In this document: positions 11,733 to 20,898 of the stretch, one piece after another
How the letters are laid out: every line of letters begins with the position of its first letter
Numbering within the stretch: the first letter of the stretch is position 1
Source of the DNA: an uncultured Lachnobacterium sp.
Lineage (GTDB): Bacteria; Bacillota; Clostridia; Lachnospirales; Lachnospiraceae
Assembly: GCA_900550545.1 (NCBI GenBank)
Contig: URSS01000005.1
Location: 1-64,000 of the forward strand
Direction of reading: 5' to 3'
Length of the DNA: 64,000 nucleotides
Made by a program: the position numbers and the translations under genes
The notes under the pieces: generated by a model
Seen by the model: only the letters and a program-made list of their open reading frames with translations
Databases searched by the model: none
What the model was told of the DNA's origin: nothing

Positions 11733-11759
11733 TTCGTAACTCCTTTACTCTATCCTAGA

Positions 11760-11909
11760 CTACTTTGTTTCCTTGTGCATTGTATGAGTCTTGCAGAATC
11801 TACAATACTTTTTGGTTTCCATTCTGTCCGGATGAGTCTTCTTGTCCTTTGTCATGTTGTAATTACGACGCTGACACTCTGTGCAGGCTAATGTAATCTT
11901 TGTGCGCAC
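11760..11909 (-). CDS. rpmG: Ribosomal protein L33 (zinc-binding type)
   Basis: A 49-codon gene begins with GTG at 11909 after a GGAGGTGG site. The product [17 protein letters not shown]...[15 protein letters not shown] is ribosomal protein L33 with two CxxC pairs, the zinc-ribbon C+ form. It is the first gene of the rpmG-secE-nusG transcript and has its own promoter at 11991-12019. Confidence 0.96.
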   Translation of the reverse strand: MRTKITLACTECQRRNYNMTKDKKTHPDRMETKKYCRFCKTHTMHKETK

Positions 11910-11990
11910 AACTTCCACCTCCGTTTTTATTCTTTGTGTTGTCTTGCCTAAAAAAAGGCATAAAAAAAAGACCTACTTCCAAGCTTTCAT

Positions 11991-12019
11991 AGAATAGCAC
12001 GATTTCAAGTATGCGTCAA
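11991..12019 (-). promoter_or_regulatory. Sigma-A promoter of rpmG-secE-nusG
   Basis: The minus strand has TTGACG (12014-12019), a 17-nt spacer and TATTCT (11991-11996). It drives the ribosomal block leftwards and is back to back with the promoter of the FliD-like gene at 12093-12121. The leader holds a short AGGC/GCCT hairpin and runs of T. Confidence 0.7.
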
Positions 12020-12092
12020 CTACTTTTCTTGAAAAAAAGTCATTTTTACAATATTTTGTATAGGAAATCAAATTTTCTTATTTATATAGCTG

Positions 12093-12121
12093 TTGAAAAG
12101 CCCCAAAATGCGCGATATAAT
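12093..12121 (+). promoter_or_regulatory. Sigma-A-type promoter of the FliD-like gene
   Basis: TTGAAA (12093-12098), a 17-nt spacer and a perfect TATAAT (12116-12121) lie 72 nt before the start codon. The -10 region contains CGATAT, as in sigma-28 promoters, but no TAAA lies 15 nt upstream of it, so vegetative transcription is the better reading. Confidence 0.7.
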
Positions 12122-12192
12122 ATATATGTATAAATGGATTTTACGATCCCCACTGTTTTTTGCAGAATCACGGATGAAAGGAGGGGATTTTT

Positions 12193-13488
12193 ATGGCACG
12201 TATCGACAGCGCATACGATTACTATATTTCAACGTACGCCCAGAAAAAAGTGTCGCGTTATGATTCGCACAAGAAAAGCGATCTGCGCAAAGTTTATAAT
12301 CAGATTGTCAAATCAAATAAAGATTCTCCTCTGTACAAGATTCCGAATATGGAGGCCGCCAAACGGTATGCAATCGACATCAAGGAAAGTGCAAAGTCGA
12401 TTCAGAATGTTGTTGCATCCCTGTCCGACAGGTATGGCGCTTTTGAGGATTCTTTTCAGAAAAAAGTAGCTGTCTCCTCAGATGATGCAGAAGTCGGGGT
12501 TACTTATATAGGTGACGGAAGTGAAAATAATAATGCAGAAAATTTTTCCATTTCTGTCAAAGAACTTGCCACCCCGCAGACGAATGTCGGAAATTATCTC
12601 AAGGATACATACCACAGTCTGCCTACCGGTTCCTATTCTTTCGATCTGAATACAGGTTCCGGCTCGTATGAATTTCAATATAACGTAAGCCTGGAAGAGA
12701 ACAATCGGGACATTCTGACTAAGCTGGCCGGTCTTGTCAATTCTTCCGATTTAGGCATTACCGCTGAATTAAGAAGTGACGGCAATGGTTCTAGTGCTTT
12801 GGCTCTGACCTCTTTACAGACAGGACTTAGTGAGAATGAGACTTCGCTTTTTACCATTGCGCCAAATGCAAGTGCAGCCTCGATTGAAGCAATGGACATT
12901 CTGGGCATCAATCAGATTACGGAACCGGCGCATAACAGTAGCTTCACCTTAAACGGTGCGGAGCATTCTTCCTATTCGAATACATTTTCTATTAATAATG
13001 CATTCGAACTTACATTAAAAAAACCAAGCATCGAACCTGTGACAATTGGTTTTAAACCAAACACTGATGCGATTGCAGATAATATTCAGACGCTGGTCGA
13101 TGCATACAACAGCATCCTTTCCACAGCGCATTCGCTTTCCGATTCCAACGTCAGTGCCGGAAATCATCTGTTCAACGATATGGTATCTGTTTCCCGCAGT
13201 CAGCAGGGATCTCTTCAATATATCGGGCTTATGTCCTCAGAAGATGGAACGCTTCATATTGACAAAGATATTCTTACGCAGGCCGTGACGCCAGAGCGCG
13301 CTCCGCAGACATTTGAAACGCTTTCCATATTCCGGGATTCTATTGGGCAGAAAGCAGAAAGTGTCGCTATCAACCCGATGAACTATGTCAACAAGATTGT
13401 GGTAGCATACAAGAACCCTGGACACAATTTTGCGACACCATATATCAGTTCTATCTATTCCGGCATGATGTTAGATGAATACATGTAA
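12193..13488 (+). CDS. FliD-like flagellar filament-associated protein
   Basis: The 431-residue protein begins after an excellent AAGGAGG site. The first 80 residues are charged and helical (RIDSAYDYYISTYAQKKVSRYD). The middle shows FliD-like features: a segment FSISVKELATPQTNVGNYL resembling the N-terminal region of filament caps, an LGINQI-type turn, and later DNIQTLVDAYNSILSTAHSL, which matches the FliD C-terminal pattern of a coiled-coil asparagine-rich helix. It is much shorter than the true FliD at 14443-16155 and is encoded on the opposite strand, facing it. It may be a second cap, an adhesin-like tip protein or an assembly factor; the exact role is unknown. It converges on the chaperone gene at 13551 through a shared terminator. 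Confidence 0.65.
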   Translation: MARIDSAYDYYISTYAQKKVSRYDSHKKSDLRKVYNQIVKSNKDSPLYKIPNMEAAKRYAIDIKESAKSIQNVVASLSDRYGAFEDSFQKKVAVSSDDAEVGVTYIGDGSENNNAENFSISVKELATPQTNVGNYLKDTYHSLPTGSYSFDLNTGSGSYEFQYNVSLEENNRDILTKLAGLVNSSDLGITAELRSDGNGSSALALTSLQTGLSENETSLFTIAPNASAASIEAMDILGINQITEPAHNSSFTLNGAEHSSYSNTFSINNAFELTLKKPSIEPVTIGFKPNTDAIADNIQTLVDAYNSILSTAHSLSDSNVSAGNHLFNDMVSVSRSQQGSLQYIGLMSSEDGTLHIDKDILTQAVTPERAPQTFETLSIFRDSIGQKAESVAINPMNYVNKIVVAYKNPGHNFATPYISSIYSGMMLDEYM

Positions 13489-13489
13489 A

Positions 13490-13529
13490 AAGCTACAGAT
13501 CTCTTTGAAAGAAATCTGTAGCTTTTTTA
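13490..13529. terminator. Bidirectional terminator between convergent flagellar genes
   Basis: A 10-bp perfect stem (AGCTACAGAT with ATCTGTAGCT, 13491-13523) is flanked by AAAAA on the left and TTTTTT on the right, so it can end transcription from both directions. It sits between the stop codons of the FliD-like gene and the coiled-coil chaperone-like gene. Confidence 0.88.
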
Positions 13530-13550
13530 GTTTTGTTATTTCAGTTTTTA

Positions 13551-14027
13551 TTATCTTTTGCCGTCGAGCATATGCACATCTTCATACATCGACTGTTTCA
13601 TGGTCTTATAATATCCCGTGATTGCCTTGCTGTTGGCACGCACACCTTTCGCCTGTTGCTTCACTGTTGTAAATTTCTGCATCATAAAGTCCTTGTTACG
13701 GGCTTCCTGTGCCTGAATCATCACACTTTTGTCAGTGACAATACGAATACGATCCTGCAGCTGACGGATCAGATCCGCATATTTTTCTTTATCTGCTTCA
13801 AGTTCTGCTGCAACTTCTGCATAAAGCTTCTCAAATCCACTATCCAACTGTTCCAACTGCTGAATGCAGGCTGCTTTGTCTTCCACTGTCTTGTCGAACT
13901 CATCAACCGAACGCGTCTGATCGGTAAGCTGATCTTTCTGTAAATCGTTCAGACGAATGATCTCATCCAAGACCTTTTCTTTTTTCTTCAAACTCTGAAG
14001 CATGATTGCTAAATATGTCTCTGCCAT
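13551..14027 (-). CDS. Coiled-coil flagellar protein, FlgN/FliT-like
   Basis: The 158-residue protein is almost entirely predicted helix (LKKKEKVLDEIIRLNDLQKDQL...) with no signal peptide or membrane span. That pattern and its position directly after fliS (12-nt gap) fit a FlgN- or FliT-type export chaperone for hook-associated proteins. The ATG at 14027 (MAETYLAIML) follows a GGGAGG site; the longer in-frame start overlaps fliS and is not supported. The family assignment rests on position and helical composition rather than a diagnostic motif. Confidence 0.6.
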   Translation of the reverse strand: MAETYLAIMLQSLKKKEKVLDEIIRLNDLQKDQLTDQTRSVDEFDKTVEDKAACIQQLEQLDSGFEKLYAEVAAELEADKEKYADLIRQLQDRIRIVTDKSVMIQAQEARNKDFMMQKFTTVKQQAKGVRANSKAITGYYKTMKQSMYEDVHMLDGKR

Positions 14028-14038
14028 GTGGCCTCCCG

Positions 14039-14407
14039 TCACGCTTTTGCCATAACTTCTTTCCATGTATCACGCATTGTGCGTAAATGTTTTAATACTT
14101 CCTCAAGAATCTCCGGATCTTTTTTCAGATTTGCTTCACGGAGACGCTGAATAAGGTAAGTATATACCGCATCGAAATCCTTTGCAACCGGATATTTATC
14201 ATCTAATGTTGCCTGAAACTCCAGAATAATGCGTTCTGTTTTTACAATATTGTTATGCGCTTTCTCAATGTCATGCTTTTCAATTGCCATAATCGCAATG
14301 TTGGCGAATTTAATTGCTCCGTCATAGAGCATGAGTGTCAATTCTGCCGGTGAAGCCGTAAGAATTTTGCTATTGTTGTATGCAGCGTAAGCCTGATTCT
14401 GAACCAT
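14039..14407 (-). CDS. fliS: Flagellin export chaperone FliS
   Basis: The 122-residue helical protein begins MVQNQAYAAYNNSKILTASP and contains the diagnostic ELTLMLYDGAIKFANIA block. FliS binds the C terminus of flagellin in the cytoplasm and keeps it unpolymerised until export. It lies 35 nt after fliD in the conserved fliD-fliS order. A GGAGGAG site precedes the ATG. Confidence 0.95.
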   Translation of the reverse strand: MVQNQAYAAYNNSKILTASPAELTLMLYDGAIKFANIAIMAIEKHDIEKAHNNIVKTERIILEFQATLDDKYPVAKDFDAVYTYLIQRLREANLKKDPEILEEVLKHLRTMRDTWKEVMAKA

Positions 14408-14442
14408 CGCTACTCCTCCCCGTTATATTTGTATTGTAATTA

Positions 14443-16155
14443 TCAGCTTCCCAGCATAGATGAAATAGAGCTTGTCTGACTCTGCAATTTTGCAAGTGCT
14501 GTCTCCATGTTTGAGAACTGTTTGTAATAGTAATCTTCTTTATCAGATACTTTACTCTCCCACTCTTTGATTGTTTTGGTCAGATTTGTATACTGCTTAT
14601 CCATCTCCTTGTCGTTATAAATCTTATAACGAGAACGCAGATCATTGGATTGCATCTGATCATCTATTGATTTATAAAGGTTTGTGCTCAACTGTTTCAT
14701 GAACTCAATGACGGTATCCGGATCACTTGTGATTGCCGCCATCAGCTTATCCTGATTTCCGGAAGTATTCTCATCATCCTCATCACCGTCAATATGGTAT
14801 GCATTCTGCTCATTCTCTGCCGCATTCAAGAATCCCAGTGTCTGAATGCCAAAGCTGGAAAGAGAATAACTCTTTCCATTGATTTCAATCGGCTGACTCA
14901 TAGAAGTCATCATAGCATTCATAACTGAACTCAGGGAACTGTCCCTGCGAAGGAGGGAATCTTTGATCTTTGTTTCCCACTTTTCGATTTCGGTATCAGA
15001 CATTTTGTCCTTCTCATCGTCAGTCAAAGGTTCATAGCTTCCTGCCGAATCTGCATTATACAGTTTTGTGATCTCATTGATAATATTGTTGTATTCAGTA
15101 AGGAAATTCTTGACTGTGTCATAAATTCCCTGGCTGTCCGTTGTGGTATTGATGCTAATTGCGGTGCTGTCATTTAAGTTTGACAAATCAGTACTATCTG
15201 GATCTGCAACGTCATCCGTCACACCATTGACGGAAATATTCAATCCGTTGATTGCAAAGTCATTGGTCGTGTTCGTATATTTCACACCATTCAAAGCAAT
15301 CACAGCATCACGCCCGTCAATTTTTGCCGCCTTATTGCCATATGTATTTGAAGAATCTGTATCCAGGCCAAGCAGTCCGATCAATTTTTTGGAAGCAGCC
15401 TGTTCTTCGGCACTCAATGCAACCGATTCCATCTCTGGTTTTCCATTGCTGTCCTTTATAACATTTCCGTCCGCATCCTTTTTCTCCACAAGCTTTGTTG
15501 TTGCAGATGACAAAGAAAAATCTGCAGCTTTACCGGTATTCTTTGAGCTGACAAAAATACGTCCATTGTTGGCATCAAAACTAGCATTCAATCCATTATC
15601 TTTCAATGCATTGACTACGTCCTGGATCGTACTGTCTTTTGTCAGGCTGACTGTTTTGGTGACAGCATTTCCCTCTTCATCTGTTGTATTGATATTAAGG
15701 CTTGCCTCATCCCCTGTAAATCCAATCTCACTGAGCTTTGTCTCGGCTTTCACAGTGCCTTTTACATCCTGTAACTTTGTTGTTCCATCTGTATCTGTCA
15801 CTTCTTCACGTAAAGAAAGCTTACCACCGGTAAGATAACCGGACTGCGCCGTTGCCAGCACATGCAGCTTCTGTGTTCCGTTAACCGCATTGCTGCTTGC
15901 CGATACCGTTGCCTTGGTCGTATCCGATGATGTTGTCTTTTTTGTACTGTACGCACTCGAAAAACGTAATTTTCCGACATTATTATACAGGCTGTATACT
16001 TTTGTATTCAGTCCTTTCCAGATTTCCTGCTTCCAGGAAAGTTTTGTCTGTTCTTTCTGATACTTCTCTGTTTTGGTATTATATGCAGATACCAATTCCT
16101 GTACGATGGAATCCGTATCCAGACCGGAATTAATACCCGATACTCTCATTGCCAT
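14443..16155 (-). CDS. fliD: Flagellar filament cap protein FliD
   Basis: The 570-residue HAP2 protein begins MAMRVSGINSGLDTDSIVQELV, the standard FliD N terminus. It has a variable Ser/Thr-rich middle and ends with the C-terminal coiled-coil segment (KEWESKVSDKEDYYYKQFSNMETALAKLQSQTSSISSMLGS). Five such subunits cap the filament and fold incoming flagellin. It lies 25 nt after flaG and 35 nt before fliS, so the three form one unit, probably driven by the sigma-28-type promoter at 16712-16738. Confidence 0.96.
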   Translation of the reverse strand: MAMRVSGINSGLDTDSIVQELVSAYNTKTEKYQKEQTKLSWKQEIWKGLNTKVYSLYNNVGKLRFSSAYSTKKTTSSDTTKATVSASSNAVNGTQKLHVLATAQSGYLTGGKLSLREEVTDTDGTTKLQDVKGTVKAETKLSEIGFTGDEASLNINTTDEEGNAVTKTVSLTKDSTIQDVVNALKDNGLNASFDANNGRIFVSSKNTGKAADFSLSSATTKLVEKKDADGNVIKDSNGKPEMESVALSAEEQAASKKLIGLLGLDTDSSNTYGNKAAKIDGRDAVIALNGVKYTNTTNDFAINGLNISVNGVTDDVADPDSTDLSNLNDSTAISINTTTDSQGIYDTVKNFLTEYNNIINEITKLYNADSAGSYEPLTDDEKDKMSDTEIEKWETKIKDSLLRRDSSLSSVMNAMMTSMSQPIEINGKSYSLSSFGIQTLGFLNAAENEQNAYHIDGDEDDENTSGNQDKLMAAITSDPDTVIEFMKQLSTNLYKSIDDQMQSNDLRSRYKIYNDKEMDKQYTNLTKTIKEWESKVSDKEDYYYKQFSNMETALAKLQSQTSSISSMLGS

Positions 16156-16180
16156 AAGGTTTTTCCTCCTGTATTATCTT

Positions 16181-16603
16181 CTATCTCTTCTCATCAACCA
16201 TCAGACCTGCCAGCTCCCACACTTTTGCAATCATATCCAGTGTTTTCTCTGGCGGCAGTTCTTTGATTACTTTCTTTGTATCTTTATCTATAATTTTTAT
16301 AGTCACACGATTGGTTGCCTCATGAATTCCAAAAATAGCTTCTGAGTTGACGGCTTTCTTGTTAATGTCTTCCACCGCCTTCTTCAGCTGCGCATTTTTC
16401 TGTTGCTGCGACTGCTGTTGCGTATTATTTTCTTCTCCAGAAGTCTGCTTTGTGTTCAGATCACTGGTATCTTTTGCCAAAGTTTCCGAAACAGTCAGGT
16501 TCTCTGCCTTTTCTACCTTTGGTATATTTTCTTCTTTCATTTCTGCAGTTGACGAACTTCCTTGATATGTCATACCTGCGCCTTTGATTGCTTCAATTCC
16601 CAT
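16181..16603 (-). CDS. flaG: FlaG family flagellar protein
   Basis: The 140-residue protein has a Gln/Lys/Glu-rich N-terminal half and a conserved C-terminal domain (about residues 75-140) with VNSEAIFGIHEATNRVTIKI and IKELPPEKTLDMIAKVWELAG, typical of FlaG. FlaG proteins influence filament length and are encoded next to fliD. The start at 16603 follows an ACAGGAGG site. It is the first gene after the sigma-28-type promoter. Confidence 0.92.
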   Translation of the reverse strand: MGIEAIKGAGMTYQGSSSTAEMKEENIPKVEKAENLTVSETLAKDTSDLNTKQTSGEENNTQQQSQQQKNAQLKKAVEDINKKAVNSEAIFGIHEATNRVTIKIIDKDTKKVIKELPPEKTLDMIAKVWELAGLMVDEKR

Positions 16604-16711
16604 GATGACTACCTCCTGTCCGCATCCTCTGATGGGATTTCACTTTTTTAACACATCTTAAATGTGTCTTTTACAATAACAATAATCCGTTACCTTTTTC
16701 CTACGATATAA

Positions 16712-16738
16712 ATATCGGAGGATGTTCCCCAAAAGTTA
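16712..16738 (-). promoter_or_regulatory. Sigma-28-type promoter of flaG-fliD-fliS
   Basis: The minus strand reads TAAC (16735-16738), exactly 15 nt, then TCCGATAT (16712-16719), matching the sigma-28 consensus TAAA-N15-GCCGATAT with little deviation. The same DNA forms a 14-bp inverted repeat (16713-16751; TATCGGAGG with CCTCCGATA) that would fold in RNA reading through from csrA. It lies in the 151-nt csrA-flaG gap. Confidence 0.65.
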
Positions 16739-16754
16739 ACACCCTCCGATAAAT

Positions 16755-16973
16755 TTAGCCAATGATATCTTTCAATGCGTCCAATCCATCCACACTGATT
16801 GCTTCCTGATTTTCTTTCTGAATCTGTAAAAACACTTCTTTGCGGTATACTGGCACATCTTTTGGTGCGGAAATACCGATTTTCACCTGATCGCCGCGAA
16901 TCTCAAGCACGGTGATCTCGATATTGTTGTTAATAACAAGGGCCTCTCCTTTTTTTCTGGTTAATGCCAGCAT
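16755..16973 (-). CDS. csrA: Carbon storage regulator CsrA
   Basis: The 72-residue RNA-binding protein begins MLALTRKKGEALVINNNIEI and has the IGISAPKDVPVYRKEV core, the hallmark of CsrA. In Gram-positive flagellates it represses translation of flagellin mRNA and is held in check by FliW. Its gene starts 2 nt after the fliW stop, so the antagonists are co-translated. No flagellin gene lies in the window, so the target is elsewhere. Confidence 0.97.
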   Translation of the reverse strand: MLALTRKKGEALVINNNIEITVLEIRGDQVKIGISAPKDVPVYRKEVFLQIQKENQEAISVDGLDALKDIIG

Positions 16974-16975
16974 AT

Positions 16976-17440
16976 CTATTCACCCGCCTTTTCTTTTTTT
17001 GCTTTCAGAACATCGTATACTTTGTATTTGACCGGATAATCATCTTCCACAATAAGCTGCACGCCCTTGTGGTTGTCCATATTGATGACGATCGGTGCCT
17101 TTAAATTCACGGAGAAATCCCGAATATTTTTTGGTACGGTAACTGTGACAAGAATATACGTATTCTGTTCATTCAATTTACCAAGAGGTGCTACAATTTC
17201 TTCATTTACATTCGGTGCATAGTCTTTTTTTACTGCATTCGGGATCATAACCGGGAATGCAATATCTGCATCATCCATGGACTGCAGCCACATAATGGAT
17301 GTGTCCTTCTGTTTTTTTTCTTCATCATAGATCAATGCAAAACGATTCAGATTTGGAAATCCGATCATTCCTTTTTCCAGTGTGATGATTTTCTCATCTT
17401 CAATTTCAATTTCCCCAAAAATTCTTGTATTTGCCTTCAT
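16976..17440 (-). CDS. fliW: Flagellar assembly factor FliW
   Basis: The 154-residue protein has the FliW signature EKGMIGFPNLNRFALI and the IVAPLGKLNEQNTYILVTVTVP segment. FliW binds both CsrA and flagellin; when flagellin is exported, FliW is freed and inactivates CsrA. I chose the ATG at 17440 (MKANTRIFGEIE) because AAAGGAGGAG precedes it; the longer frame from 17479 overlaps the flgL end region without a ribosome binding site. Confidence 0.96.
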   Translation of the reverse strand: MKANTRIFGEIEIEDEKIITLEKGMIGFPNLNRFALIYDEEKKQKDTSIMWLQSMDDADIAFPVMIPNAVKKDYAPNVNEEIVAPLGKLNEQNTYILVTVTVPKNIRDFSVNLKAPIVINMDNHKGVQLIVEDDYPVKYKVYDVLKAKKEKAGE

Positions 17441-17486
17441 GGCTTCTCCTCCTTTACAAATGCTCCGCAATTGTATCAACTATCTT

Positions 17487-18974
17487 TTATAAATAATCAA
17501 GCAATGTCTGTTTACCCACCTTTGCTGCAGCGGTAAGGCTTGAAGTATAGGCATTGTATGATGCATAATAATCGATGATAACATCTGAAATCTCACGGTC
17601 ATCATTGTTCGTCTTCAACTGTTCAACCGTCATCTGCTGATTCTCCACACGGGTCTTTGCCAAATCCAGGCGGTTCTGCAAACTACCGATGTTGGTAATG
17701 GCATTGTTCACATCATCCAGATAATTATCAAAGTTTGTAATATACTGCTTGTATGTTTTCTTTAAGTTGTCGTCAGCATAATCTGCCTCTTTCTGTGCAG
17801 AATCCAGATATCCCTGTAAAGTCGCCTGACTATCTTTGTCAGCGTACTGTTCCTGCGTCATCATCGACTTGATTTTGCTGACTTTGTCGTTTGCTTTGAT
17901 GGCCGTGGTAACAATGTCAATCAGTTCATTAACATCACGGCCGATACTCGTATCAAACACTTCGCTGGCCTGTGTGTTTGCCGGGAAAGTAATTCCACTG
18001 GAAATAGTAAAGTCAATCTGCTGATTTTCTTTTGTGTACACAACAGCCTCATCCATATCCGGTGTCTTCATTGTACAATCGTAATAATATTCCGGTCTTG
18101 CCTCTCCGGCATCAAATCCGGTCTTTGTGTAAGAAACATTCAGTTCCGCTTTATCTCTGGAAATCGTATGTGCAATCTCTTTTCCAAATACAAACTCTCC
18201 TGTGTTCTTAATAAAGATGACGTCCTTATCACCCACTGTTTTTCCATCTGTTCCGTTAGCGGTTGCCTGATACCAGTCATCTTCGGTATCATATACAACT
18301 ACTTGCATCTTGACCGTCTGTCCTTTCGCCGTATAACTGAAAGAATCCAAAGATTCGGTATCATCATACGCAAGGCGAAGCCGCTGGTAAGTATTGGTTC
18401 CCACCTCTGTTGTACACTCGGTGTTTGCATCGGACGGCACCTGTGTCTCTCCATAATAATAACGATGTTCCTGCAAATCTTCATACGTAAAGTTCTGCTT
18501 AATGGAATATGTTGTGTCTGTCTCATCATTTTTGAATGTCAGCTGTGAAGAGGTTCGATATCCGGTAAACACGGTTCTTCCCGCATAATCTGCATTTCCC
18601 TCACTGTATACCTGTTCACTCATAGACTGCAACTGTTTTAAAATTGTCTGGCGGTCATCTGCGGTCAGTGTATCGGTAGAACCGTTTACGCACTGGGTAC
18701 GAATATCCGTAAGAATCTTCTTCATATTGGTCAATGCAGTCTCTGTCACATCCAGCCATGCATTGGCATCGGCAATATTGTTGTCCTTATACTGGGTCAG
18801 ATGACTCAGTGTTGTCTGCATACGCAGTGAACGGATTGCAACAACCGGGTCCTCCGAAGGACGGGAGATTTTCTTTTGTGTTGTCATCTGCGTATTGTAC
18901 TTGTCCACCAGCACCTTATTGGCATTAATATTTGTTTTGGTGTTGGCTGTAATCATGTTGTTCGTTACACGCAT
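17487..18974 (-). CDS. flgL: Flagellar hook-filament junction protein FlgL
   Basis: The 495-residue HAP3 protein begins MRVTNNMITANTKTNINANK and has the flagellin-like N-terminal helix (KISRPSEDPVVAIRSLRM) and C-terminal helix (NRLDLAKTRVENQQMTVEQL...). It is longer than many FlgL proteins because of a variable central domain. It follows the two flgK genes by 24 nt, with a GGAGG site, and forms with them the hook-filament junction. Confidence 0.95.
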   Translation of the reverse strand: MRVTNNMITANTKTNINANKVLVDKYNTQMTTQKKISRPSEDPVVAIRSLRMQTTLSHLTQYKDNNIADANAWLDVTETALTNMKKILTDIRTQCVNGSTDTLTADDRQTILKQLQSMSEQVYSEGNADYAGRTVFTGYRTSSQLTFKNDETDTTYSIKQNFTYEDLQEHRYYYGETQVPSDANTECTTEVGTNTYQRLRLAYDDTESLDSFSYTAKGQTVKMQVVVYDTEDDWYQATANGTDGKTVGDKDVIFIKNTGEFVFGKEIAHTISRDKAELNVSYTKTGFDAGEARPEYYYDCTMKTPDMDEAVVYTKENQQIDFTISSGITFPANTQASEVFDTSIGRDVNELIDIVTTAIKANDKVSKIKSMMTQEQYADKDSQATLQGYLDSAQKEADYADDNLKKTYKQYITNFDNYLDDVNNAITNIGSLQNRLDLAKTRVENQQMTVEQLKTNNDDREISDVIIDYYASYNAYTSSLTAAAKVGKQTLLDYL

Positions 18975-18998
18975 AGGAATTCCTCCTTACAAATGACG

Positions 18999-20855
18999 TT
19001 ATACGCCAGTTTCATTAATTAATTTATCATACATTTCTGCCATAACGGAAATCACTTTGGAAGCCAGATTATATGCATTCTGGAATTTAATAAGGTTCAA
19101 TGCTTCCTCGTCCTCGTCCACACCGGAAACCGATGTACGCTGATTATTCACAGCAGTCTGCAGATTGAAATAGTTCTTATAGTTAGTATTTGTCTTGTCC
19201 ACATCAACTGTAATGTCCGATAAAAGTGTTTCCAGAAAAGACTCTGCAGAATCGCCACGGAACATCTTGACATCTTTTTGCAATGTCAAAAGTTTCTCTG
19301 CGATATCGTACTTTGCCTCTCCATTATTCATCTCAGTCGCTGTTGAAAAATAGCTTGGATCCTGCAGGGATTTGGAATTTACCGCCACATTATCCGCAGT
19401 AATATTGTAATAGCTGTCCTCTTTGGAACTTATTGTAAACCCATAAGTACCGCCATTTTCCTTCTCCTTCTTGGCTGCTGCGACTTTTGCATCCCAGTCA
19501 TCTCCGCCAAAAGAAGTACCCATTGCGGTCTTTCCAACGAAAAATGCCCCCATCGGATTCTTTTTCAAGTCCACACCGGTTTTTTCGATATCATTGAATG
19601 CCTGTACAAAGCTGCGAACAAACTCGTTGATCTGTGACTGATAATAAGGAATACCAAGCGCATCCACATTATCGCCGCATACCATCTGCGAATCTGTAAG
19701 TGCACCGGCCTCTTCCGCATCAATATCCTGTGTCAGATGGAATTGAATGCTGGTAATACCATCTTCTCCCACCTTGGCATCCCATCCGTCATATTTGTAT
19801 TTTTTATTGTTGATCGTGATAAGTCCTTTTTCCGGAAGTGCCAATTTGTTCACATCCGTAACGGACGGCCACTTCATAGTAATATTTTTCGTGTCTGCAC
19901 TTTGTACCACACCGGTCATGCTCTCCGCATTATTACCATCCCGCACGGAAAAAAGCGCCTTAAGACTTCCGCTTGCGCTACCGGATGTTGCCGCAAAATC
20001 CATTCCATTATCAGACCAGCTAATCTCATACATACCTTCTGCATCGGATTGATTGTTGAGGTAATCCTGTGTCTTGCAATCCAGTGTACGGTAATCATTT
20101 CCATCGACCAGCACCTGTCCATTGATAATGACACGATAATTGGTACCACCAAGATCCTGTCCATAGGAATTGTGTACCTCATATTCCTGTGTCTCTGTAT
20201 TTACCATCTCGGAAAGCTGATCTACCAGATTTGCTCTCTGGTCACGGAGTTCATTAGCATGTCCACCCCTGACTTCGATCATATTGATTTCTTTATTAAG
20301 TGTTGCAATCTTCTGAGAAATTCCATTGATTGTATTCACACTGCTCTTAATCTCTTCATTGCAGTCTTCCTGCATCTGCGACAGACTTTTCGACAATGAA
20401 TTAAAGTACGTGCAAAGGCTCTGTGCCTGATGAATGAACTGGTTACGGACGCTTTCTTCCTCACCTTTTGTCTTTAAAGTGTCCAGTCCATTGAACATCT
20501 TTGCAAAAATGGTGGTAAAACCTTCCTGTACTCCGTCATCTTCCAACAATGTCTCTACCTGTTCCAGATAATACTTTTTCTGTTCAAAATAGCCTTTGCT
20601 TGAACTGTTCTGCCAGTATTTCGTATCATAATAGAGGTTTCTCTCCTGTGTGATTGCGGTAGCAGATACACCGGTTCCGACGCTTCCGTATTTTGCATTC
20701 ACACGGATTGGTGTACTCGACTCAAGTGTTGTTGTCTGTCTTGTATATCCCTTTGTCTGTACATTGGAAATATTATTTACGGTTGTATTTACAGAAGCCT
20801 GAAATGCAGATAATGCGCTGGCTCCAATATTTAATCCGAAAAATTGTGATGGCAT
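18999..20855 (-). CDS. flgK: Flagellar hook-associated protein FlgK, copy 2
   Basis: The 618-residue protein begins MPSQFFGLNIGASALSAFQA and carries the rod/hook motif NNISNVQTKGYTRQ and the FlgK C-terminal block (NLIKFQNAYNLASKVISVMAEMYDKLIN). It is the second of two adjacent FlgK-type genes, 43 nt after the first, with the same N- and C-terminal organisation but a different middle. HAP1 normally occurs once; one copy may have a specialised role at the junction. Confidence 0.93.
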   Translation of the reverse strand: MPSQFFGLNIGASALSAFQASVNTTVNNISNVQTKGYTRQTTTLESSTPIRVNAKYGSVGTGVSATAITQERNLYYDTKYWQNSSSKGYFEQKKYYLEQVETLLEDDGVQEGFTTIFAKMFNGLDTLKTKGEEESVRNQFIHQAQSLCTYFNSLSKSLSQMQEDCNEEIKSSVNTINGISQKIATLNKEINMIEVRGGHANELRDQRANLVDQLSEMVNTETQEYEVHNSYGQDLGGTNYRVIINGQVLVDGNDYRTLDCKTQDYLNNQSDAEGMYEISWSDNGMDFAATSGSASGSLKALFSVRDGNNAESMTGVVQSADTKNITMKWPSVTDVNKLALPEKGLITINNKKYKYDGWDAKVGEDGITSIQFHLTQDIDAEEAGALTDSQMVCGDNVDALGIPYYQSQINEFVRSFVQAFNDIEKTGVDLKKNPMGAFFVGKTAMGTSFGGDDWDAKVAAAKKEKENGGTYGFTISSKEDSYYNITADNVAVNSKSLQDPSYFSTATEMNNGEAKYDIAEKLLTLQKDVKMFRGDSAESFLETLLSDITVDVDKTNTNYKNYFNLQTAVNNQRTSVSGVDEDEEALNLIKFQNAYNLASKVISVMAEMYDKLINETGV

Positions 20856-20898
20856 ATGCGATTCCTCCCATCCCTTTCGTTATTCTAAAACAGCCAAA

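Noticed and set aside
15143..15838. 231-codon open frame antisense to fliD
   Set aside because: It mirrors the codon structure of fliD, has no ribosome binding site and no recognisable domain.
19737..20399. 220-codon open frame antisense to flgK copy 2
   Set aside because: Shadow of a strongly supported gene; cysteine/histidine-rich composition is typical of antisense reading.
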